Below, piece by piece: positions 22,672 to 33,973 of a stretch of 64,000 nucleotides of DNA. The stretch lies in the NCBI GenBank assembly GCA_001949185.1, contig BDGG01000007.1, positions 565,017-629,016 on the forward strand. Direction: 5' to 3'. Below the pieces are notes generated by a model. It saw nothing but the letters and a program-made list of their open reading frames with translations, ran no database searches and was not told the origin of the DNA. Source of the stretch: Ramazzottius varieornatus. Lineage: Eukaryota > Tardigrada > Eutardigrada > Parachela > Ramazzottiidae. The translations under genes and the position numbers were made by a program. Position 1 is the stretch's first letter; every line of letters begins with the position of its first letter.

Positions 22672-23763
22672 ATGAGATTGCGTATCCCTTCAACCAGGCA
22701 GGAAAGTACACACAGGACGGTGGTTCCCCGGAATTTTTTATTGTGGAGCTGTAACCTAGTTCTCGCGTTGGTCCTGATACTATGTCTGTTTTACTTCTTG
22801 ACCATCGTGATCCCCTCTGTCGACTGGACGAACCTTGGTGTTATGCCGGCACCTCCGATTTACCTCCATTATGTTCGGTTCAACGGAAGCCGAACAACTA
22901 ATTACCTAAGTTTTACCGAGTACTTGAGCGTCAGATCAGCAGTGCAATATCTGGCCCCTGATGCCATCTTCCTCCACGGTGACTTCGTCCCTACAGGTAC
23001 TGAATTAGTTGATCACTCACTGGTCTAGATCTTTGGCAGCTCTGAAGACTGAATATCGGTTTTCAATGTTCAAAACGTTGTTTCGGAATTGTGTCTAGGC
23101 GTTTACTGGGAGAACCTGACAAGCGAAGGCCTGATCAGTCACGTTCACATGGAAAAACCCTTCGACTTCGGTAAGCGAGAGGGAAAGCTAAAGAGACCGA
23201 AATTTGTCGAACACCAGGCAGACCTGGCCAAGCTGGAGATCCTCTTGGAGTACGGTGGCATTGCCGCGGACTTTGACGTATATTTCCTACGGGGAGAAAA
23301 GATCAAGAAGATCTTACGCAAGAACAAAGCCATCACCTGTTATGGAGACGAAGACGGAAACAACATAGGTTTCGTGGCTGGATGGCCAGACTCGGTATTC
23401 CTCAAAGCTTGGAGGCGAAGCTACGAGGATCTGTATGTCAAAGAAGACTGGAACTTCAATCAAGCGTTCGTCAGCAAATACCTGACAGTGCTCTTTGCAA
23501 AAGACGTTTATGTTGCCGACAACGTTTGTGTTATTCGGGACACGGAGAGTGTGGTGGAAGAAAACAGTCCCCAGCTGAGATATTTTATGAGCGCGATGGC
23601 GGTGCACACCTATAACCGTCATGGAAAGCCTCAAATTAGATCTGTGGCGGATCTGGGAGGCAACACGACACACAGAAAACACCTGTTGCGAACTATCTAC
23701 CGCAATCTGGAGATTCCCGAGTCTGAGCCGGGCTTTCAGGATGAAGTTACAATACGACCGTGA
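22672..23763 (+). CDS. GT32-like type II membrane glycosyltransferase (copy B)
   Basis: Exons 22672-22996 and 23099-23763; 329 residues. A short basic cytoplasmic tail is followed by a membrane anchor (about 28-48: FLLWSCNLVLALVLILCLFYFL) and a lumenal catalytic domain. The DXD motif DFD (residues 166-168) within EYGGIAADFDVYF matches the glycosyltransferase sugar-binding (GT32, DXD) group that includes alpha-1,4-galactosyl/GlcNAc transferases. Downstream, ITCYGDEDGNNIGF and NFNQAFVSKYL are shared by all three copies here. It presumably transfers a sugar from a nucleotide donor onto a glycan in the Golgi; donor and acceptor cannot be told. The ATG at 22672 is the first in frame that includes the anchor. 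Confidence 0.82.
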
Positions 23764-24175
23764 TTTCTGTCCACTTTCCTGTAAATCCATGAGGCACTTT
23801 GAGCTCGCCAATCGGTCTGTACAGTTTCATTTTTCAGTGTCTTTATTTTGAGCCACTCACCATGAAGTTATTCTTTGAGCTCATGCGTCTGAACACTGTG
23901 TGTGGGCAAATTGAAGGGAGAATCGACGCCGGCCTTTCTGAGCAACGCATGATAGAGTGCAAAACCGGTTGCCATTGATCAGTAGTCCTCCTTCGGATCT
24001 GTTAGTGACTGCGTGATCTTTTCTTCACAGGCAGAAACCCATGTCGAACCGTGAAGACGAATGCTTTAGTCGAGGTGTTTTGGCTTTCTAACGAGGTGCT
24101 CAACGCAGCCAAATATCGGGTTCTCCTGTGCCATTCGGTTTCTACGGTTCAGGTTGGTTTCAGGTTTCCAATACC
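23764..24175. other. Spacer between glycosyltransferase copies B and C
   Basis: I recognise no gene or repeat here. It is 412 bases long and presumably holds the 3' end of copy B and the promoter of copy C. Confidence 0.35.
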
Positions 24176-25365
24176 ATGTTGTTGAAGAAGCGATCGAGGA
24201 ACACACTTTTCCCATACTTGCTACGACTGCCCAATTCTGCAGTATTTTGCTCAATATATATTTCGTCCTTGCTTTCATTATTTTTCTTTTTGTCATACCA
24301 CTTGATCTCACAATTTAGTATCTTGACGAAGTCCACTACCCAGCGAGAGCCTTCTCCATTTTACTTACATTACGTTCGGTTCTCGTCGAAACCACAAAGA
24401 AACTTTACATTCACTGACTACTTGAGCGTTCTTTCGGGCGTACAATACTTGAGACCGGATGGAATTTTACTGCACGGTGACGTTATTCCTAACGGTAGGT
24501 AACATCACCAGTGTTTTGCACGGAATGCAGGCGTTTTTCTATGGCTCTTAAATGTTTCATGAACTTCGCGATGTACATCACAGTAGGAGTATGCCATATG
24601 CGTCATCACACCCGTAAATTCTACGCGCACTGTGACGTCACTTCGCGAAGTTCATGAAGCATTACAGTATGCCGCGCAACTCCTTTCCTGTTAGGTCCAT
24701 ATTGGGACAACCTGACCGCCAGAAATCTGATACGCCATGTTCCTATGAATCGTCCAACAGATTTCGGCAAGAGAGAAGGGAAACCCAAGAAACCATTCTC
24801 CATAGAACACTTCGCCGACGTCGCCAAGCTTGATGTATTACTAAAGTATGGTGGCGTTGCGATCGATTTTGACGTGTTCTTCCTTCAAGGCGAGCGGATA
24901 AAAGACATCCTGAAGAGAAAGAAAGCCATCACGTGTTATGGAGACGAAGATGGCAACAACATTGGGTTCGTGGCTGGTCACAAAGATTCCAAGTTTTTGT
25001 GGGCGTGGCGCAGGAGCTACATCGACATCTACATGGCGAGCGACTGGAACTTTAACCAGGCCTTCGTCAGCAAGTACCTCAGCGTACTCTACCCCAAAGA
25101 CGTGTACGTGGCGGATTTCATCTGTCCGCTATTTAACGCAGAACTTACCGACCCTCAAAACGAGGAAGTAATGTATTTCTTCCGCAACGCGATGGCGCTC
25201 CATACATACGAAAGGTCTTTGGAAAAGAGTATTGAGTCTGTTGAAGACTTGAAAACGATGAATAATACGCTACGGAGTTGGCTTTTTCGGAACATTTACC
25301 ATAATATACAGGTGCCACCAGTCGATCCAAATTTCAATGATGAAGTGATACCGGATAGACTATGA
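24176..25365 (+). CDS. GT32-like type II membrane glycosyltransferase (copy C)
   Basis: Exons 24176-24494 and 24695-25365; 329 residues, the same length as copy B. A basic N terminus (MLLKKRSRN) is followed by a membrane anchor rich in Leu, Ser and Phe (about 22-46), then YLHYVRF and FTDYLSVLSGVQYL. After the intron come YGGVAIDFDVFFLQG (DXD), CYGDEDGNN, FLWAWRRSY and VSKYLSVLYPKDVYVAD. The intron has the same position and phase as in copy B but is 200 bases against 102, because a palindromic element sits in it. The role inferred is as for copy B. Confidence 0.82.
24551..24664. mobile_element. MITE-like palindrome in copy C intron
   Basis: The left arm begins at 24551 and the right arm ends at 24663. 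Both carry TTCATGAACTTCGCGA in opposite orientation, with CACAGT inside. A related copy with matching interior (GTATGCC...CATAC/CACACCC) lies at 48088-48190. TA dinucleotides flank both ends, compatible with a TA target site. Confidence 0.75.
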
Positions 25366-27719
25366 GACGGAAAATGGTGACGCCGGTTGGACACAGTGTA
25401 CTGTGAGTATTGATTGCTTGTGCATTGCTGCGGATGACATTGTAAGAATGTCAGTGTGTGTATTTAATCTGCTAAACGCTATGTAAGTCTGCAATGTCTC
25501 TGACATTTAAATGAAGGGTGCAATTGAAGTGTGAAGCAACGGCCTTTTAATTTGCCTACACAGTTCACTTCGACGTTGGCCTGACATTGAGAAGGAACGG
25601 GTCCTTGTTGGGGTTTCTGGAATTTACACTGCTTGAATGACAAGTGTTGGCAGCTCGAGATCTCTGGGTAATTACACGGCTCCCAGAATAAACAGTACAA
25701 ATGCTTCGAGCGCCACTGGGCGATTAGAACTGTCAATATACGCCCACTAGCCCGTAATTTCGAGGTCAGACGCAACTTGATCTGTTAATACTGAGTGTTC
25801 AATTACATTTGGTCCCACAACCGAGTCCATCGAACTTGCTCTTCTTCATCAATCCTGCGCACATAATGTTAAATAAGATGTTCGTCAAGCGATACAGCCC
25901 ACAATACCTCTCCCCCATCCACGTTTCGCAGGGTACAGGTGCATTGAGGTGGCGCACTTCTCAATCTTGATGTCGACGTATTGCTCGGTTTATTGTCCTA
26001 TACTGTGGTTTATTCAAAACCGTTTTGTAGAATACTTCATCTTAGTTTAACGGACAGGCAGGAAACCCGATCGAGTACAAAAATTCGTCAAGTCGTTAAT
26101 GAAGTACTATTATCCTCCCGCCATTCTCCGTCAGCACACTACACGTCATGGGTCCCATGCTTGCCACCATCAGACAGTACTCAAGTTCAGTCTAACTTAA
26201 AACGACGGTTTCTTGAACTTGACGACTCCGCAGGGAGCCGTCAATGTGCAGAAAGCTTTCATCAAGGCCGGCCGGGCGCAAGCTGGTGTCATCTGTCTCT
26301 TCCACACGACCGTACGGCCAAAAAACACTATCACCGCAGGCACAAAGGCTGAGCTCGAGACCTTCACGACCCCGTGAATCGGCGTTAAGCCAGCGCTTCG
26401 TTCACTGACCGACATCTCGGTTCTCAAATGCTGATTAAGTGGTAATTCATATGCGCAATTCCAGATAAGATGGACGTATAAAACCCCAACACTCTATGAC
26501 GTCCTCCAATCGCTTTGTCCTTTTTTACTGTGAATTGTTTTCGACAGCGGTTCTTGCTGGATATGATCCAGTATACACTACGTACAATCTTGACCCAGTT
26601 ATCAATGACTGAAAACTTTGTATGATGTATTCTTCAATTACGCATCTGTTCCACAAATAACCCATAAACACGTAGTAAAGTGTTGGGGTATCTACAGAAA
26701 CATCTCTCATCTAGCTCGTTTCATCTGAAACGATGAAGTCGAAACTATAGTGGCGCAATCAGCCGTTACTGATCTTTTCACCCCCGTCCAACGTTATCGT
26801 TTCTCACCAGATTATGTCCACTATTCGCCCATACGCTGATATATCCCATTAAGTCGGCGCATACAATGTACTATACTCTAACCGCCGTAACCGGTATATC
26901 GACCTACTGGCACACATCCCTTGGCAAACTCATGTGACTGCCAGAGTTTCTTCCTGTGAGAACCGATACGCCTGATTGTTTTTTCCTCCGGACTTTTTCC
27001 CTCATCCTGCAGGGTAAACGGTTCTCTTGTTACGTTTGCGACGCGCGCACTCGGATTTCCTGCATGTTTATCGCCATGATTTATTTGCGGCATAACGCGG
27101 TAGGCTGTATTGTATCCTGGCTGGCAGTCAGTGTCGTTCATGCAAATATCCGCAATTGATCTCTCCACTTCCCTCCTCGGTTTCTTTTCATTAGATATCT
27201 GGGTGAAACATCCGCGAGGTTCGCCTGTGTGTGCGCTCGCATTGACATACATTCCGGGAACCCGCCGGAGGTTCTGTTAGTTTGGACATGATTGCGGGTA
27301 TTTATTTGTCGGAATGCGTTCGAGCCACGATCTGTTAGTGGAAGTCGCTAATGCTTATTTTGAAGGGGATGATTCGATCGATGCTGTTATTACTGGAAAA
27401 CTCGTGACTAATTAGGTCTACTGAGACAGGGATGCTTGACCTTCCAGCTACCTTCTTGACTAAACTTTACGGCAATATGTGGCTGACACCTTTGCACCTT
27501 CGAGTACCGTTGTGAAAGCGGGCAAACATCTCCATCCACCTACCCATTGTTTCTTGTCTTTTTGGGTTCAGTTTTGTCTGAATCACCGACGCTTGAACGC
27601 AGTGGCTTGATGTCCTGGCGGAAAAGCGCATTCCTGTATGGGTAACGATTGGTAGCCATCCCAATGCCTGCATTGGCTTTTGCTAAGGTACAAGCGATCC
27701 TCCATGCAGCCGAAGTCCC
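25366..27719. other. Intergenic region
   Basis: I find no supported gene. A single open stretch at about 26206-26378 (plus) reads as a plausible soluble protein segment but has no start, no splice partner and no family match. Nothing else stands out. Confidence 0.35.
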
Positions 27720-30700
27720 ATGAAGTGGATGGACCCAAAGATGCAGAACTCTGCCTGTATGCCGTTCCGAATAACCGACGCTGTTTTCTTGCGGATCCTA
27801 TTCTTCTTCTCACTGATAATCGACGCGAAAGTCACGGGTACATGGTCGAGGGAAGGACACAGTCCTGCTAGAGAAGACGGTAAGCGATCGATAAGTCTCA
27901 TTGTAACTATGTCTGCTGCGGGAATGCATCTTTTGTTGTCCAGGCCAACCCGAAAAACGAAAACAGATTCAAAACTTTCCAGTGAGAGAAAATGGTTGAC
28001 GTTTTGTGCGATCGTTGTAAATTTCCCTAGACCCTGACCTACATTTTCTGGAGTGAAGACCCACCTGCAATCGGAAAGAGGCGTTAATGGATAGCTTGAT
28101 GACTTCTGATGGATGGGAGCCCACTGTTAGTTCTCTTGGGACCAAACTTAATACAAAAGGTTTCAGCGGGTGCGTGAGTAAACGTGCGTGAATGAAAATG
28201 TCCATCTATCCCAATTAGGCAGAGCGTTTCCTGACCCTGAAAGAAGGCAACAGCGTGTAATGTAACTGGCAATCGTGCCAAGGGGATGCTGTGAAGTGAT
28301 GGCGCTTGGGGAATGTGCGCCGGAATGTGCCGGAATGTTGTGACGCTGTTCCTCGTAGTGTGAGGGCTGTTTGTGAACGAAATCCGACACCGTGATTCAG
28401 GCTAATTGGACTCACAAGTAACACTTGAAAGATAGGATAAGTCAAACTTACGACGAACCAAACGTAGGAAAGCGTCGTAATCTGTTCTTGTTCTCGCTCT
28501 TGTAGTCCAGGTTCAATCATATTACTGTAACATTATGGAAAAAACGTGTTAATTGCTTTGTCGATCGACCATAAACTTCTTCGTCTGTCAGATTCCATCT
28601 CTGCTGTAGTAACTCCTGATCCTGTTCAATTTGAAGCGGCAGCCTGATTTTTCCAGCAATTTAACGAAGACGGATGGTCCAACAAACTATCATGTGTCAC
28701 AATTATTGTGTCAAAAGGGAGAAAACAATTCCCACGGTTTGAACCATGAACTTTCCCACAAAACGGTAGTTGCCGCTTGAAATCGAATCGTTCCGAAGCT
28801 TTTCCTCAACTTGACAAGCTCAAGAGCAAACTGGGTTAATTATACATTTTAGCGTATGAATGGGGCGGTGTGGAGGAGCACCCTGCTGCGTTACCAGTGG
28901 GGAACTCCAAATTATGGGCGTTGGAGGATGAGGAAGTGGTACCGCTGGAATGCCTGCCTCATGAGTTTCCCTGTGGTCAATTTCGCTGTATTGATCGCGT
29001 TCGGCTATGCGACACCAAAGTGGACTGTCCAGATCGCAGCGATGAAGACCCGGACACGTGTCGAGCACATACGTGTCCAGCTACGCACTTCAAGTGTCAT
29101 GATGGCTTCTGTGTGCCGATTGAACATATCTGCGATTACACGGCGGACTGTCCCGATGGATCAGACGAAGTGCAGTGCCGTAAGTTTGTCAACATTTTCA
29201 CTCTAGTTTTTTCTACCGCACAATCGTCAAAAATAATTGTATCCTCTACACGTTGAACATTAACAGCTTCGACAACTTTATCCTCTGTTCGGTACGATAT
29301 AGTTTACTGGGCTATAACTTAAAGTTCGAGCTGCTATTCGGGTTGTTTTTTCAAGTGCCGGTAATAAACTTTTAAGGACGAAGATAGGATGCAGAAAATC
29401 TGTCAGAATTTTGTGTTTGGGTTTTGATAAGTAATTTGTTCCTTTCTCCACAGATTACAGGAAGTGCTGGCACGGCGAGTGGCAATGTCGGAACCAACAG
29501 TGCATCAACGAGGTGTTTCTGTGTGATGGACAGAGTGATTGTAAGGATAACTCGGATGAATTCAACTGTACTGTTGAGAGTAAGTGAAAGCATCATCAAT
29601 TTGCAATCTTGACACATATTTTGACTGCGCGTCGTTGTGCAAGATGCTCCGGTAATCGATGGGCTCGTCGCGTACGCCGAGCAGCCTAATCCGGCTAGAT
29701 GGTGCCCAATCGCTCGTCAACATCTGTTTTGGGTTAACGATCTGGCTAACGAACGTGGGGGATAGCGAGCTTCCTAAATGACTGCAATTCCGCTCTTCAT
29801 AGCCAAGGATAATTAACCATTATGACTTTATGTTTTGTAGATTTTATTACCTGCGATCATGACAAGCACGTCCATATTAGCCGGAAGTGTGATGGCAATG
29901 CTGACTGTAACGACCAAGTAAGTACCTTAGCTGGAATGCGCAGCTTCTGTACCACCCCTCCCCCTCGCTCAGATCCGTGGTTCGGAAAAAAAAGCGGTGA
30001 CATTTTGAACGTCCCGATTGGGGACACTTTTCTCATGACAAGGCCGAAATTCAATCAATAAGCTTTCACTCAATCAATCCTCAGTACATATGACGAAATC
30101 AGATGGATAACTTATGGATGGTTCGTTTTCCTATGATATTTTTATGGGCAGCATAATGTAGGACGATCATGTGTGTGTGTGTGTGTGTGTGTGTTTCAGA
30201 TGGACGAAACTGACTGTGGGCTCTGCAGAACCGCTCAGTTTCAATGCCCGAATGGTCGTTGCATCCCCCAAGCCCAGGTCTGCGATTCTGTCTGCGACTG
30301 TCAACCTTCGTGCGGTGACGAGCGAGCCAACTGCGCGGACTACTATGAAGGTCTTCCAGGTCTCGCCGTCTGCCGGAAGCGGAAAAGCATTGCGTGTAAC
30401 AAGAGCAACCGCTGCATTCGTCAAGGTATGGATTCAATTAGGTTCAAAGTACATATTTTATGTAGATATTCCACTCGGAAATCAGGACAGGAAGAACCAG
30501 TCCTACCAACAATATTCCCAATGCAAGAAAACGAGAAGTCACGAGCATGGCTTAATCGATTCAAATATATCCGGTTTTGCAGAGTTTATCTGCGACGGAA
30601 GTGATGATTGCCAGGATGGCGGGACGGATGAATTTCAATGCCACACTTCTCCTTCAGCTTCCGTCACTTTTTCGAATCTCTCTACAGTCACCACCGGGTT

Positions 30701-33700
30701 CCGTTGTTCCGATGGCCGATACCTTCCTGTTCATACGAAGTGTGACCTACAACGACACTGTCTCCTCGGAGAGGACGAGCGAGTTTGCCGCCTTTCGCCT
30801 TGTTCAGCCAATCAATCAACTTGTCTCTCCGGCGAATGCATCGACTCGGCCCTTCTTTGTAACGGTGTACCCGACTGTCGGGACAACAGCGACGAACTGA
30901 ACTGCCTCGAATACGAATGCCCACCTGATAAATTTAAATGTGCGACATCCGGACAATGTGTCAATCAAGCCAAAGTCTGCGACTTCAACATCGACTGTAC
31001 TCTCGACAGTTCTGATGAACCGGATAACTGTACATACAAGCATACACCTTGTGACATTTTAGAATTTCGTTGTGACAACGGCCAGTGTATCAGCAGCGAA
31101 TACAGATGCCGTGTAAGCGTTGATTCGTTGAAACACGGTTGTCTGGACGAAAGCCACATCAAGGACTGCGGTGGTGTGCAGTGTGACGGTGTGCAGTGGT
31201 TGAAGTGTCGGAACGGACCATGTTACCACGTGTCATTGCAGTGTAACGGGCTGCCAGATTGTTACAAAGCGAGTCGGACCTGGACGGACGAAGAGGGGTG
31301 TCCATTTCAGTGTGCGAGTGCGGCTAAATGTGTGTGCATGGACGTGACGATGGAGTGCCGGGACACGGGATTGACGGCGTTACCGGAGTATGTCGAGCCC
31401 AGTATCACCAAGTACCGTCTGTCCGGGAACAGACTGAACCATACGTTGAGTGTCAGATCGTTTGAAGGCTTGCATAGATTGACCTTGTTGGATTTGTCGG
31501 CGAATGACATTATGGAGCTACCGAACGGCCGACCGTTTGCGACGCTATGGCAGTTGAGAGTATTGGTGTTGCGGAAGAACGGGATATCGAGGTTGAGGAA
31601 GGAGCTATTTTATGGACTAGCTAACGTGCGTGTCTTGGACTTGGCAGAAAACTACATTGAGGTAAGTCTCAAAGCGTTTCGTTTTTATCTATACACGCAC
31701 CAAGGGCAAGTTTGGAACAGTAAAACGTTTGGAACAAGCGGTAGAGACGGCAAGGGGAGAATTCGACCGTAGAAAATTGTCAAATTGTATATTGGTATAA
31801 ATCGCACGCGTAAGTGCGGACTTCCGTTCCGCTGTTTTGGAATCGCCTGTTCCAAATGTTCTCTTTGTGCGTGTACCAAGGAAACTCGTAGAAAATTATC
31901 AGATCATTGTCGTCGATGAATCCACAAGTATTGAAAAACAAACCAACACTACTGCAAAAAGTTATCGCGAATAACGGAAATCCCAGTGTAATTTTTCTAT
32001 CGAGGATACCCATTATCTTATTTGTGGCGTAATAGATTGTGGAGGAACGAGCGTTCACCGGGTTGTCAAGTCTCCCCCAGCTGGACCTCAGCCGTCAACT
32101 CATCTCCCACCTCCCAGCCGCCTCGTTCCTAGGGCTTCGCAGCCTTCTCTCCCTGAACCTGTCCGGCAACCCACTGCAATACTTCGACGTCGACACTTTT
32201 CTCGGTCTACCTCAACTCGTTACCCTCGACTTGTCTAGCAGTGTCCATTGGAACGCCGTTCGATTTACCGGCGAAGCCTTTCGGCACCTTCCCGCACTGA
32301 CGCATCTCTACACTTCCGACGCAAGGCTCTGCTGCTCCATCGGAGGGAAAGTTCCCCATTGCTACCCAAAGCTCGACCACTTTTCGTCGTGCTCCGACTT
32401 AATGTCCAACAGGATACTGAGAACGTCCATATGGCTGATGGGGACCATTGCAGTAGTGGCCAACGCCGTGGTGATCGTCTGGCGGTTGCCTGGTGTGAGA
32501 CGATCGAGGATACATGCTTTCCTGATAATCAATCTGGCTGTTGGGGATATTATCATGGGCGTGTACCTGCTGATTATTGCTGGGGCGGACTTGCATTACC
32601 GCGGGACGTATATTTTCTACTATGACGTGTGGAAAAGTAGTGGGTGGTGCAAAGCTGCAGGTGTCTTCTCGACTGTGTCCAGGTGAGATTCAAGCACTAA
32701 TTTCCAGGTAGTGATGAACGACTTTAGGGCCGTGAAATTTTTTCCACTGTGATCTGAAGATGGTTATAACAAATTCGACGTGAGATACTGATGCAAGGCC
32801 ATTCCCTTTCTCAACGAATTGTCACTCCCTTCACTGATACAGTACTTCAGATCGGGTCATGAGTGCAATGGTCTGCTCCGGTTTTCAGCGAACTGAGCAT
32901 ATTCACCCTTCTTCTCATTACACTGGACCGACTACTGACCATACTTCTTCCATTCCACATCGACCTTCGTCTAAGCTACGCCTCCGCTCGCATCGCGGTC
33001 CTTCTCCTATGGATATCCGTCTGGACTATCGCCTTGATACCTCTCTTGCCGCTGCCATATTTCCAAAACTTCTACGGACGATCGGGCGTCTGTCTGGCTT
33101 TGCATATTACACCTGACCGCTCACCCGGTTGGGAATACGCCGTCTTCATCTTCCTTGGTCTCAACATGCTGGCATGTGTCCTGATCATTCTGTCGTATGC
33201 CGGCATGTACGGTGTGGCTTTGAGAACTCATCGAGCTGTAGAACCTAGTCCGCAAAAAAGCCGCCAAGAAGCTCGGCTAGCCAGAAGGATGGTTCTCATC
33301 GTACTGACCAGTCTTGCCTGTTACCTACCGCTGTCCATTATGAGCCTACTTGCCTTGGCTGGAGTCTCCATGCCAGAAGAAGTATCGCCCAGACCATCGC
33401 TACAGATAAAATGTAAAAACTGAAATTTACTGCGTGAATTGCAGGTTTACTCGTGGGTCGCCGTTTTCATGTTACCGGTGAACGCAGCACTGAATCCATT
33501 GCTGTACACCATGTCCACACGACCCTTCAAGCGGCACATCCAGACCAGTATTACCGACAGGGCAGCGCACTTGCGCGAGTCCCTGCTGGCTTCCATGAGC
33601 TCCAGCTCCCGCCGACGGCGCTCTTCGGCGTCGACCACTTCGGGGAGTGGCCAAGCGGTAAGTAAAGGAAACTCACTTATTCCCCATAGTTCCAATCACT

Positions 33701-33792
33701 TCTCAGAATCAGTGTTTTCGAACTTGCATCTCTTCCAGAAGAACAAGCGTGCTCTCAGCTTAAAACGAGAAGACGTCTTACCCGAAGAATAG
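27720..33792 (+). CDS. LDLa-LRR G protein-coupled receptor (GRL101/relaxin-receptor type)
   Basis: Nine exons: 27720-27879, 28853-29179, 29454-29579, 29841-29917, 30200-30425, 30583-31661, 32036-32682, 32889-33381, 33445-33792; all phases agree, 1160 residues. A signal sequence ([11 protein letters not shown]) is followed by about eleven LDL-receptor class A modules (roughly residues 80-545; several classic CDG..DC..SDE, the fourth shortened), an LRR N-cap (CPFQC...CVC), several leucine-rich repeats, and a seven-helix domain from about 788. TM3 ends in LDRL rather than DRY and TM7 has NPLLY. This is the type C leucine-rich-repeat receptor plan (Lymnaea GRL101, vertebrate RXFP1/2). The ligand is probably a relaxin/insulin-like peptide or lipoprotein. 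The C-tail may alternatively be spliced at GCG|GTAAGT (33657). ATG 27759 is an alternative start. Confidence 0.9.
30171..30194 (+). repeat. (GT)12 microsatellite at a splice acceptor
   Basis: Twelve GT units end 5 bases before the acceptor of LDLa receptor exon 5 (TTTCAG at 30194-30199). They occupy the place of the polypyrimidine tract. Confidence 0.9.
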
Positions 33793-33973
33793 TTCCCCTG
33801 CTGTAAGCATTGCGCACAAGTTGAATTTTCCTACCAGAAATTTGGACGTATCCTCACGAATAAGCTTTTGAGTCTTTCATGCTTTGTTTTGCTCTAGCTT
33901 TCTTAAACTAACGTTCAGAAATCTTTCTCCAGACCTATTCAAGTGTTGTGTCGTACAAAAGAACAATTGAATC

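Noticed and set aside
26206-26378. Isolated open stretch in the intergenic region
   Set aside because: It has no start, no credible splice partner and no recognisable family; too short to call a gene.
30171-31772. One long frame spanning the GT microsatellite and LDLa exon 6
   Set aside because: The frame through 30200-30425 is not the LDLa frame; the correct exon 5 reading is shifted and joins exon 6 by splicing.
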